A stretch of 64,000 nucleotides of DNA from Rapana venosa (lineage: Eukaryota; Mollusca; Gastropoda; Neogastropoda; Muricidae): the NCBI GenBank assembly GCA_028751875.1, contig CM054165.1:26754525-26818524 (forward strand). Direction: 5' to 3'. The notes under the pieces were generated by a model. It made no database searches and was not told the DNA's origin. It saw only the letters and a list, made by a program, of their open reading frames with translations. Position numbers and translations under genes: made by a program. This document shows, in pieces, positions 54,926-64,000 of the stretch (positions are counted from its first letter, which is position 1; each line of letters opens with the position of its first letter).

Positions 54926-55008
54926 ATGGTTTTGCTGGTGGTCTTTTCTTCACCAACCTGATTCGTCCACATCCTGCCTGCTCATTCTGCACAGAACAAT
55001 AAAATTGT
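54926..55008 (+). other. possible terminal exon with stop inside a poly(A) signal
   Basis: A very strong acceptor (CTTTTGCTTTTTTCAG) is followed, in one phase, by GFAGGLFFTNLIRPHPACSF and a TAA stop that is part of AATAAA. No upstream exon of a plus-strand gene could be identified. Confidence 0.2.
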
Positions 55009-55084
55009 CAATTGTGGCAGAGAGAAATGGAGTGAGATAAAAATTTAAAAAATCAGTAGGCAGGGTGTGTGTGGGGTTGAGGTG

Positions 55085-55250
55085 CTTGGAAGGGGGAGGT
55101 GGGGGGGGGGGGGGGGGGGGGGGAGAAGGAGGGACATAAAGGGTGTGTCTATAGGGCGAGTGTAGTTTACAAAACAATGCAGGTTATACCTGCATTTGAT
55201 CTTTGCATCACCATATGTATGTATACATTTCCTGTGGGGGGGGGGGGGGA
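55085..55250. repeat. G-rich tracts (G23 and G12)
   Basis: G23 at about 55101-55123 and a shorter run near 55237-55248. Confidence 0.9.
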
Positions 55251-55334
55251 CAAAATGGTATGGGTGGGAGTGAGCCAGTGGGTGATTAATGGTTGGTCAG
55301 ATGTATACTGATATAGGTAAATAATATTTATTTT

Positions 55335-55580
55335 TATTCTTTTATTTCGAGGATAATGGAATAAGTACTCGTGTGCTTTTTTTCATCCAGCCCCCATATG
55401 TGTGCAGTTTTTGTAAATTTTGTCATCCGTTCCCACCAGCACACAATGGCCTACTCTTCCAAAGAGCGGAACAGGTTTTAACGTGTGCACAAGATTTCTG
55501 CGTGCATTCACACACAGGACCTCGGTTAATAGTCTCATCCAAAGTACTTTTGGGGAGAATGGAGTTGGCACTGATTTTAA
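55335..55580 (-). mobile_element. SINE type 1, head lost
   Basis: Tail TCGAGGATAATGGAATAAGT, body, core TAGTCTCATCCAAAGTACTT, linker; head absent. Confidence 0.85.
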
Positions 55581-55619
55581 CTCCAGAGGAAAAATCCTCT
55601 TGAACCAGATCCAAACCAT

Positions 55620-56680
55620 CAGATCACGAATACATCAATCTAACCACCAGTCTATCTGGTCCCCTATTAAAGTATGCTGTGCATGTTGTTTTGGACATAT
55701 TTAGTTGCCAACTTATGTTTCATGCCCACCTTTTTATGCAGTGTGTTTACAAAGTGGAGAAGCTTTTCATACTGTCAGAAGAAGTAACATCTGAGTCCAG
55801 AGTCACCACTGGGTAGGTGTTCAGCCTTTCATGAACACTTTGAATCCTCTGCACTTATTAAAAATGGTGAGACCATCACCTACATCTTGAAATTGCTGCT
55901 ACTTTCAAAGAGAGTAGACTTACACATAAAAAGAGCAGGTTTTTTCCCCACTGTTGGCACAATTTCAAAATGGATAATATCAGAGGAAAAGTCATAAAAA
56001 GTCAGTTATGAAGTAGGCTTGAGCCATTGTAGACATTGACATTTGGATTTCAGTGCCTTATTTCAAGCCAGATACCTGTGCAAGAGAAGTGCTTGTTTCA
56101 CTGTAAAACCAGTCTGTTAGCTGTCACCAAGGGAGTGAAATCCAAATAAGGCCTTCTTTTTCATTGTAAAGTAAATTAGTATGCTTTTTGTTTTCATAAT
56201 ATTATTTGGGTTTTAAAGTTGGTGCAGGTATATCTGACTTAATTTCAACAAGATTGGAGTGTATTTGTGCCCCTGGTAGTATGTCAAAGATAATGCAACA
56301 GGTAAAAATTGCCTTTTTTTTAGGGGGGGTAAAAAAAAAAGAAAAAATACTGCCTTTTATTCTTTCCGCTTTAGCAATACAATTCTGGTTGCCTATTACA
56401 TAGGGCAAAATTATGGTCCAAAACTATGTCTAAATTTTTTAACATTTACTTTGTTACATTTGTGATCCAAAGTAGTATGTTGCCATAATTATGTTAAAGC
56501 AGCTCTTAAATGGGGGCCTGGGAGGTGTAGGTGTGTATCTTCAAACAGCCATGGCTCAGGTGTTATGAGAACTTTATGCTTGGTGTCCTTATACTTAAGA
56601 ATTGCCTATAGATGTAATACCAAGAGAAATATTGTCAGGTTCAAACTTTCCTGTTTGTCTACAGGTTACACATAAGGAGG
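55620..56680. other. upstream flank, no recognised feature
   Basis: AT-rich unique sequence with only short open frames. Confidence 0.4.
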
Positions 56681-56681
56681 G

Positions 56682-57032
56682 AAGGGATAGCCTAGTGGTT
56701 AGAACATTGCGCTCGCAATCTGACGACCCGGGTTCGATTCCCATTCAAGGGAATATTTTCCCCTGGAGTTAACATCAGTGCAGACTCCTCTCTCCCCGTT
56801 CATTCGGATGAGACTATAAACCGAGGCCCCGTGTGCGAACCCACGCAGAACATCTTGTGCGCACGTTAAATCCTGTTTCGCTTTTCGTAAGAGTAGGCCA
56901 TTTTGTGCCGGTGGGAACAGATGACAGAATTTACAAAACTGCATACACACGGGGACTGGATGTAAAAAAGCACGAGGCCTTATTTGATTATCCTCGATAT
57001 AAATGAATAAAATAAATAAATAAATAAATAAA
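56682..57032 (+). mobile_element. SINE type 1a, full length
   Basis: GGGATAGCCTAGTGGTTAGA, GGTTCGATTCCCATTCAAGG, linker, TCGGATGAGACTATAAACCG, body, tail, (AAAT)n. Confidence 0.92.
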
Positions 57033-57049
57033 TAAGGGTTAGGTTCCAG

Positions 57050-57545
57050 GTCATATATATATAGAGTGCGAGTCAGAAAGTTTACTGGTTTTCACAGATG
57101 ATTTAAAGTATGAAAATAAATGCAGTGTGTACTTGTATTTGGGGGGTTGAAGCCATAGATGGACACCAGGTAGTGATGAGAAAGTGGGAAATTATCATCA
57201 AATGAGTATTGCTTGTGTTCCTAAAGTGTTGACCCCGCGTATGCATATTGTGGTGAGGCAAGCTAGCAGATGACAAAGGACTGAGGGGGTACAGTGTTTG
57301 CTGAATTTTTTTTTTTTTAAGTTCAAACCTACCAATTCTTTTCAAATTGTTCTGAGTTTTGAATCAGGGGCTAGTCTTTCACAAAAAGTGTTTGTTTTTT
57401 TTAAAATTCTGTGGATGCCTTAGTATGTGCAGTACAAATGCAAAGGTGATATATAATAATGATGATAATAATAAGTATTATTATTATTATTATTATCATT
57501 AAGAGTGATATATGAACATAGAAGGAAAACTGCCAAATCTAACCT
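57050..57545. repeat. dispersed repeat family X, copy 2
   Basis: Same ordered words as 52915-53330; an (ATT)n/(AAT)n insertion at about 57455-57500. Confidence 0.75.
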
Positions 57546-57799
57546 TATGTGTAACCTTATTATTCATTTATCGAACAAGCCGAATAGGAATAAAGTTCAA
57601 GTGATGATATCATTTTTAAGGATAATATTTTATTGAGTTGAGCAATGTTACAGAAATAATGAGAATGAGCATAATTATTTATATTGTTCCCACGAATGGT
57701 AAAAGCAGTGGAAATGTGAATGATGATTGTATTTTCATGATTCTGTGGTTGCAGAGGAAGGGGCAACTGTGTGTAAAATAAGGTGAATCAGTGCCCCCC

Positions 57800-57985
57800 T
57801 CCCCTCTCCCCCACACACACCATGCACACACACACACACACACCATGCATACAAACACACAGATGCGTGTGCACACACCATGCATGCAAACACGCACACA
57901 CACACACCATGTATGCAAACACACATACGCGCGTGCACACACACACCATGCATACACACGCATACACACACATATGTTCACGCTC
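57800..57985. repeat. CA-rich repeat with ACACCATGCATG units
   Basis: ACACACCATGCATACAAACA-type unit repeated about five times. Confidence 0.85.
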
Positions 57986-57989
57986 TTGA

Positions 57990-58720
57990 CTGAAAAACTG
58001 ACTGACTGATTGATTGCTTGATTTTGACTGATTGATTGATCGCTTGATGCTGACTGACTGCTCGCTTGATGCTAACTGACTGATTGCTCGCTTGATGCTG
58101 ACTGATTGATTGATCACTTGATGCTGACTGATTGATTGATCACTTGATGCTGACTGATTGATTGACCGCTTGATGCTGTCTGACTGATTGACCGCTTGAT
58201 GCTGACTGATTGATTGATCACTTGATGCTGACGGATTGATCACTTGATGCTGATTGATCGCTTGATGCTGACTGGCTGATTACTTGATGCTGACTGACTG
58301 ATTGACCGATTGATGCTGATTGACCGCTTGATGCTGACTGACTGATTGACTGCTTGATGCTGACTGACTGATTGACCGCTTGATGCTGACTGGCTGATTG
58401 ACCGCTTGATGCTGACTGGCTGATTGATCGCTTGATGCTGACTGACTGATTGATTGATGCTGACTGATTGATCACTTGATGCTGGCTGACTGATTGGCCG
58501 CTTGATGCTGACTGACTGATTGATCGCTTGATGCTGACTGACTAATTGACCGCTTGATGCTGACTGACTGATTGATCGCTTGATGCTGACTGATTGATTG
58601 ATCACTTGATGCTGATTGATCGCTTGATGCTGACTTATTGATTGATCGCTTGATGCTAACTGACTGATTGCTCGCTTGATGCTGACTGATTGATTGATCA
58701 CTTGATGCTGATTGATCGAT
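57990..58720. repeat. ~25-bp minisatellite, nearly 30 units
   Basis: Unit GACTGATTGATTGATCGC + TTGATGCT, with CGCT/CACT and GACT/GGCT variants. Minus frames rich in Gln and Ser (SASSDQSISQHQ) are artefacts. It is followed by (GGAT)n at 58735-58850. Confidence 0.93.
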
Positions 58721-59012
58721 TAGATAGTTGGGTAGATGTATGGATGGGTAAATGGATGAATGGATGGATGGAAGGGGTGGGTAAATCACTAAATGGATGG
58801 ATGAAGGATAGATGAGTAGACGGATGGATGGATGGATGGATGGAAAGAAGGGTATTTACAGTGATGATCGCGATAATGATGACAACAATGATGATGGACG
58901 ATGACATGATGATGATGACATCGTGACTGACAATAAAGATGATGATCACAGTGGTTGTTGTTGATGTGTTTGTTGCCCCTACCTTCCCCAACCCAGTGAA
59001 CACTCATAGGAG

Positions 59013-59013
<1 letters not shown>

Positions 59014-59054
<41 letters not shown>
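59014..59054. repeat. G41 homopolymer
   Basis: Longest homopolymer seen in the window. Confidence 0.9.
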
Positions 59055-59055
<1 letters not shown>

Positions 59056-59165
59056 GACGTTGTACCCAGAATGTGCTCTGTCCCGCTGGGATCAATCCCA
59101 GGTTTTTTGAGCCACCACCATGACGCCCGTTCAAGGGGGAGTTAACAACATCAGTACTGACTCCA

Positions 59166-59360
59166 CTCTCTTACAGGCTACACACCCGTATTGATTTGGG
59201 GGTCATGTAGTATCTTGTATAGGCTGCACACCGGTATTAATTTGGGGGTCATGTAGTATCTTGTATTGGCTGCACACCGGTATTAATTTGGGGGTCATGT
59301 AGTATCTTGTATTGGCTGCACACCGGTATTAATTTGGGGGTCATGTAGTATCTTGTTATA
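59166..59360. repeat. ~46-bp tandem repeat, four units
   Basis: GGCTGCACACCGGTATTAAT, TTGGGGGTCATGTAGTATCT, TGTATT repeated. Confidence 0.92.
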
Positions 59361-59690
59361 GAGTTCGAGTGGGAAAAAAATGTTGGTGATTTTCACAGAT
59401 TTGAAAAAAATGGACTGTGCACTTGTTTTGGGGATTGAGGACATAGAGCAATACCAGGTAGTCACAAGAAAGTTGGAAATAACCATCAAATGAGGATTGC
59501 CTGTATTCCTACAGCGTTGACCCGTCCACAAAGGACTGAGTGTTTGCTGAAAAATTAAAAAAATTCAAATCTACCAAATTTGCTCAAAATCACATGAGTT
59601 TTGAGTCAGAGGCTAGTCTTTCACAAAAAGTGGTTTGTATTTCTATGGATGCCTCAGTACGTGCGGTATGAATATAAGAGTCACATAGAA
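59360..59690. repeat. dispersed repeat family X, copy 3
   Basis: Shorter copy ending AGAGGCTAGTCTTTCACAAA. Confidence 0.7.
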
Positions 59691-59734
59691 AAACAGAAGG
59701 AAAAGAGTGATTTTTTTTAATACCTTGTGCAGCC

Positions 59735-59833
59735 TGAAAAAGAGTCCTCCAGATGAGATAATAAATCAAAGGCCCTGTGTAGCAAACCCACTGCAGAACA
59801 TCTTGCACACACGTTAACCGCCCCCCGCCCCTC

Positions 59834-59875
<42 letters not shown>

Positions 59876-60200
59876 CCCCCCCATTTGGCAAGAGCTAGCC
59901 ATTCCTGCCGGTAAGAAAGGATGACAAACACGCACGCGCGCACACACACACACGAATGCATACACACACACAAGTCCTTCTGATGAGACTATAAAGCGAA
60001 GTCCCGTGTGCGCGAACGCACGCAGAACATCTTGCGCACACGTTAAAACCCGTTCCACTTTTCGGAAGAGTAGCCATTGTGTGCCGTGGGAATGGATGAC
60101 AAAATTGACAAAACTGCATACACACGAGGACTGGATATAAAAAAAACAACGCATGAGTGCTTATTCCATTATCCTCGAAACAAAAGAATAAAATAATTTT
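59735..60200 (+). mobile_element. two SINE type 1 bodies in series, first broken by C40
   Basis: Diverged core AGTCCTCCAGATGAGATAAT at 59745 with C40 (59835-59874) in its body, then AAGTCCTTCTGATGAGACTA at 59970 with full body and tail. Confidence 0.8.
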
Positions 60201-60209
60201 TTTAAATAA

Positions 60210-60348
60210 CACGCGCACACACACGCGCGCGCGCGCACGCATCACCCCCCCCCCCCCCCCCCCCACCACACACACACACCATATGCACGTGATTAAATAT
60301 CAAACGAAGTTGGAATGCGGCTACCTTAATGGTTTGGTAAAAATGCTT

Positions 60349-60401
<53 letters not shown>

Positions 60402-60425
60402 ACACACACACACACACACAATCTC
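60210..60425. repeat. CG/CA-alternating and (CA)n tracts with C20
   Basis: CGCGCGCGC near 60226, C20 near 60245-60264, (CA)n at 60353-60420, the last inserted in a dispersed ~110-bp repeat. Confidence 0.9.
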
Positions 60426-60544
60426 AACATTGATGAGAATGTCTGAGCCCTAGCCAAGGAAAGAAAACGACAACAAAAAACAACACCCCAACTAAACAAA
60501 TCAACAAAAGGCAAAACCCACCACCACCACCATCAACAACAACA

Positions 60545-60900
60545 ACAATAACTGATAGACCGTAAGTACCCACTGGACATTTGCATGTATAAGACTTTTT
60601 GAATATACAGGCAGCCATACTCCGTCTATAAGAGGATTTTTCCTTCTCATTTTGAAGCAGAGTACAGGTTGTTGAGATTTTATTTTTTACTTGAGAAAGG
60701 AAGAGAGTGCATGAAATGTCTCAGAGGCCAAAGAACTTCGTGAGGTTTATTATCATTTTTCTTTTTTTTTTAATCCTGCAAGGATAAGCACTGTATCTTT
60801 TGGGCTCAAAGAATCCAGGGAGAAAACTCTGGTCTGGCTCAATATTATTAGTCTTGAGTTCACCTCCTTGGCTGACTCTCACTGTCTGCTAGTCAGAGTG
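60545..60900. other. no recognised feature
   Basis: Unique AT-rich sequence without coding evidence. Confidence 0.35.
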
Positions 60901-60919
60901 CGTGTGTGTGTGTGCGCGA

Positions 60920-60921
<2 letters not shown>

Positions 60922-60951
<30 letters not shown>

Positions 60952-60965
60952 CTCTCTCTCTCTCT

Positions 60966-61034
<69 letters not shown>
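60922..61034. repeat. (GT)n then (CT)n, ~110 bp
   Basis: GT run to 60951 then CT run to 61034, directly abutting the head of a SINE. Confidence 0.95.
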
Positions 61035-61037
<3 letters not shown>

Positions 61038-61365
61038 AGCCTAGTGGTTAGAACATTGCGCTCGCAATCTGACGACCCGGGTTCGATTCCCGTTCAAGGG
61101 GATATTTTCCCCTGGAGTTAACATCAGTGCAGACTCCACTCTCCCCAAAAGTCCGGATGAGACTATAAACCGAGGCCCCGTGTGCGATCGCACGCAGAAT
61201 ATCTTGCGCTCAGGTTAAATCCTGATCCGCTTTTCGTAAGAGTAGGCCATTGTGTGCCGGTGGGAACAGATGACAGAATTTACAAAACCGCATACACACG
61301 GGGACTGGATGTAAAAAGCACATGAGAGCTTATTCCATTATCCTCGATATAAAAAGAAAAGAAAC
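61035..61365 (+). mobile_element. SINE type 1a between two (CT)n runs
   Basis: GATAGCCTAGTGGTTAGAAC head to TTATTCCATTATCCTCGATA tail; (CT)n on both sides suggests insertion into or next to a CT microsatellite. Confidence 0.92.
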
Positions 61366-61371
61366 AAAATA

Positions 61372-61432
<61 letters not shown>

Positions 61433-61660
61433 AAATTCACTGCTTTTGTTGCTGCCATGTTTTGTTTACATCGTATTCTTTGCAACATGCCGCCTTTTAG
61501 TTATTTACATCGGTTGCCTTATTGAGGTGATATTGTTGATGCCAAATTTATATTGACGATTTTATCATGTTGATGCCGATATCTAGATTGGCAGTTTATC
61601 CTTGTTTCCTTTATTACTGAAAATCTCCCCCCCCCCCCCCCCCCCCCCCCCCCATCTCTC
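61372..61660. repeat. (CT)n and C27 tracts
   Basis: CT run at 61372-61432 and C27 at 61627-61653. Confidence 0.9.
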
Positions 61661-62260
61661 TCTCTTGGGCAGGGTGACCCCCTTGGATATAGATCTTACC
61701 TTTACAGCTGCATTAATTTTTGGTTAAAAATCCGATTTTATCCAGCATTATGCCCGTTGTCGGATTACCCACGACGCTGGAAGTTACCTTAGGTGCCCTG
61801 CTACAGAAAAGTGACCTGACCTCCTCGCCCATGATAAACACCACCGTATGCATAATTATGGAAGCCTACGAATAAATAAGAGCTGTTTTACCTGATGTTG
61901 TATTTTATACTTATGTAACACTACCACCCACGATTTCATCTGTACCAAACCTAGTACATTGTAAATAACGTAATGTCTTTATGACGTACAGTCTTACACA
62001 GCAACATTATCATCATCATCATCAAACATGCACTTGTATAGTAGCCAGTCCTGAAGGAACACATGGTAGTTCATAGATGTAGAGGCAAAGATAAAATTTC
62101 TGTCTCTCTTTCTCTCCATTTTTAACGTGTATTTGAAATCATTAGTTGGGATAAATAACCACAGTTCCTAATCAGGACAGGGGCCGGATGGGGAAAAAAA
62201 GTATGTTAATACTTATATGTAACCTTTGAGAATAAAGATTATCTATCAATCAATCTCTCT
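61660..62260. other. unique sequence ending in a retroelement-like tail
   Basis: No coding recognised. GTATGTTAATACTTATATGT and AATAAAGATTATCTATCAAT at 62200-62255 resemble a LINE/SINE 3' end. Confidence 0.4.
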
Positions 62261-62319
62261 GCCTGTTTATGACCTTGCATACCCACCTGTCTGTCTGTCA
62301 CTTTGTCTGTCTGTCTCTG

Positions 62320-62362
<43 letters not shown>

Positions 62363-62375
62363 GTGCATGTATGTA

Positions 62376-62410
<35 letters not shown>
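62320..62410. repeat. (CT)n and (GT)n microsatellites
   Basis: Followed by a two-copy unit GATTTTTTTGTTAATGAGCC / GATTTTTTTTAATGAGCC (62430, 62510). Confidence 0.85.
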
Positions 62411-62412
<2 letters not shown>

Positions 62413-62655
62413 ATTGTAGGTTGATTTTTTTGTTAATGAGCCTTTTTTCTAATGCTTTTATTTGTGTGTGTGTACCTGCGAGTGCGCGGGTGTGTGTGTA
62501 TTGTAATTTGATTTTTTTTAATGAGCCTTTTATCTAATGCTTTTATTTGTTGTGAGCGGAATAACTATGTTCATCATGATTATGATACGGTGTTGTCTAT
62601 TTTTATGACTATAATCGCAAGGTTGATTATGGTATTAGGGTACAAGAACGTGCAC

Positions 62656-62659
<4 letters not shown>

Positions 62660-62704
<45 letters not shown>

Positions 62705-62975
62705 CTTCCCCGCCCCCCTAAATAAGATAGTATGACCTTCAAGGTATTGAGGACGGCTTTCTCAATAAGCTTTGTTATACCAAAGTATCCTTCAATCTTA
62801 ACCACCAAACGAGGAGAGGAAAAGTTAGCCAGAGAATATAATAATTATGTCCGATTATTTTGCTTGAAAAGAGAGGCAGGAGAAAGGACTGAGAAGGCTG
62901 AAAACAAGCGAGAGAGACAGACAAGGGGGGGGGGGGGGGGGGGGGGGGAGAGAGAGAGAGAGAGAAAGACAAGGG
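62660..62975. repeat. (CT)n, G24 and (GA)n tracts
   Basis: CT run at 62658-62702, G24 at 62925-62948, GA run to 62965. Confidence 0.9.
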
Positions 62976-63104
62976 AGACAGGCAGAGATAGGCAGGCAGA
63001 CAAAGGGTGAGGGGAGGAGGTAAGACAGAAACAAAACGAGTTTACAATTGAAAGGGAGAAATTTCTAGCCCGTGATTTCCAGAAGAAATTTACTGATATT
63101 ATCA

Positions 63105-63270
63105 TTTATTTCCAGGGTAGACTAATAGAATAAGCACTCTTGTGCTTCTTTAAAAAAATATATATTTACAACCAGTACCCGTGTGTATGCAGTTTTATAA
63201 ACCCGTTCCCACAGGCACACAATGGCCTACTCTTCAAAAAAGTAGAACAGGTTTTAAGGTGTGAGCAAGT
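63105..63270 (-). mobile_element. SINE type 1, 3' half
   Basis: Tail AATAGAATAAGCACTCTTGT, ACACAATGGCCTACTCTTC body words. Confidence 0.75.
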
Positions 63271-63289
63271 ATATTGAATGAGCCTTTGG

Positions 63290-63520
63290 CATTCCTTCAA
63301 AAAGGTCGTCACTTTTGTTTTTCGTTCATCGGCTAGAGCTCACACGTTCACCAATGATGAGATTTTGCGTAGGTGACTTTTTTGGCCCATCATTTAGGTA
63401 ACCACATTCAGATTAGGGGATTGGATTTCTGTCCTTTTTGTGTTTTGTTTTTTTGCTCCTCGGCTAGTAGCTCTAAGGTTCACTAATGGTGAGGATTCTG
63501 TGTATGCAACTATGTTTTGC
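63290..63520. repeat. two copies of the ~110-bp dispersed repeat
   Basis: CGGCTAGAGCTCACACGTTC and CGGCTAGTAGCTCTAAGGTT each followed by CAC(C/T)AATG(A/G)TGA and TTTTGCGTA/TCTGTGTA. Confidence 0.65.
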
Positions 63521-63593
63521 TAACTATCAAAAGTAGTAGCATACCCACCTGGGGGGAAATTGTTCTCTCTGAAGAGAAGCCCTTTCTCCAGAT

Positions 63594-63685
63594 CCTGTGA
63601 TAGCTCAGTTGGTTGCATGTGGAGGACTGTAGTGGGCAAGTGGAAAGCAATCCTTAGGTCGCTGGTTCGAATCCGGCTCGCGGGA
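63594..63685 (+). tRNA. tRNA-Tyr (GTA) with a 17-nt intron; D arm irregular
   Basis: CCTGTGATAGCTCAGTTGGT, GGAGGACTGTAG, intron TGGGCAAGTGGAAAGCA (63633-63649), ATCCTTAGGTCGCTGG, TTCGAATCCGGC and TCGCGGG + A. Acceptor stem CCTGTGA/TCGCGGG pairs fully with wobbles. Introns one base 3' of the GTA anticodon are typical of eukaryotic tRNA-Tyr. The D stem GCTC/GCAT pairs poorly and the D loop has about two extra bases, so it may be a pseudogene. T7 at 63691-63697 is a Pol III terminator. Confidence 0.7.
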
Positions 63686-63690
63686 TTAAA

Positions 63691-63697
63691 TTTTTTT
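63691..63697 (+). terminator. Pol III T-run terminator of tRNA-Tyr
   Basis: Seven T beginning six bases after the discriminator base. Confidence 0.65.
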
Positions 63698-63769
63698 GTT
63701 GTTTTCAATTAAAAAAAAAAATTCTCATTGGGCATAAGCTATTTACTTTGTCAGTTACAAATTACAAAT

Positions 63770-64000
63770 TAATATGATACAAAACAATACAATACAACGC
63801 AATGCGACACAACACAATAATTACAACACAACAAAATACAACACATTATGACACAACACAATACAACACACTATATTACAACACAACAGAATATACAACA
63901 CTATAATACAACACATGATACAGTACAATACAACACATGATACAGTACAACACAATACAACAAAACACAGTACAAGACAGTACAATACAACACACACACA
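63770..64000. repeat. ACAAT/ACAC pentamer-like satellite
   Basis: ACAATACAACAC words repeated to the window edge. Composition resembles the spacer of the exon 14 donor array. Confidence 0.85.

Noticed and set aside
57990..58720. CRISPR-like regular array
   Set aside because: Units are contiguous, without unique spacers, in an animal genome; it is a minisatellite.
61440..61560. Possible exon in CTGCTTTTGTTGCTGCCATG region
   Set aside because: Short frame with no consensus splice sites or recognisable motif.
63520..63708. Minus frame with NPASRIRTSDLRI
   Set aside because: It is the antisense translation of the tRNA-Tyr gene.

Overview
This is a stretch of animal nuclear DNA, AT-rich and loaded with interspersed and tandem repeats. 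It holds one recognisable protein-coding gene in many small GT-AG exons. The retroelement set (several tRNA-headed SINEs sharing a TCGGATGAGAC core, L2/CR1-like LINE tails ending in ATT repeats, piggyBac-like TTAA elements) and the intron architecture suggest a lophotrochozoan, plausibly a marine gastropod mollusc. The sequence alone does not prove the species.

The host gene lies on the minus strand from about 44.65 kb to 2.30 kb. Sixteen exons were found by reading splice sites and phases. The spliced product reads as SAP130, the Sin3A-associated 130-kDa subunit of the Sin3-HDAC corepressor complex. It starts MSQQHPSFPSHLPR, runs through a long Ser/Thr/Pro/Gln-rich low-complexity region with the landmark SPRPSILRK, then a basic SPRKRARKQ patch, an acidic/SUMO-like stretch, and the conserved C-terminal domain (EFIDEEGVRW, HFQRYSDVKSK, ASGWKLYYVSTQ, coiled-coil LEQRLEKLKER). 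Phases agree across every junction from exon 3 to exon 16. Two defects remain: exon 2 to exon 3 does not match in phase, so an exon is missing or unresolved at 38.2-42.9 kb, and exon 3 carries a G7 homopolymer frameshift. The last coding exon or exons lie beyond the left edge.

The introns hold nearly everything else. Intron 14 contains a minisatellite whose unit includes the end of exon 14 and its splice donor. Intron 12 contains one built on the exon 13 acceptor, and the intron before exon 3 contains one built on the exon 3 acceptor. A fourth abuts the exon 8 acceptor. Intron 8 carries a 6.7-kb piggyBac-like composite (17.85-24.56 kb) assembled from modules that all begin and end at TTAA. 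Other introns carry four SINE designs, LINE 3' ends, an RNase H-bearing LINE fragment, small TTAA elements and a 480-bp TIR element nested in a SINE.

From 44.7 to 64 kb the sequence is upstream of the SAP130 start codon. It holds a promoter-like cluster (ETS, NRF1, paired CCAAT, GC box, CRE-like) at 51.6-52.3 kb, two near-identical SINEs, duplicated non-coding blocks, nine homopolymer G/C runs of 20 nt or more, large simple-repeat arrays and an intron-containing tRNA-Tyr gene near the right edge. No second protein gene could be established there. Most long open frames in the window are tandem-repeat artefacts.
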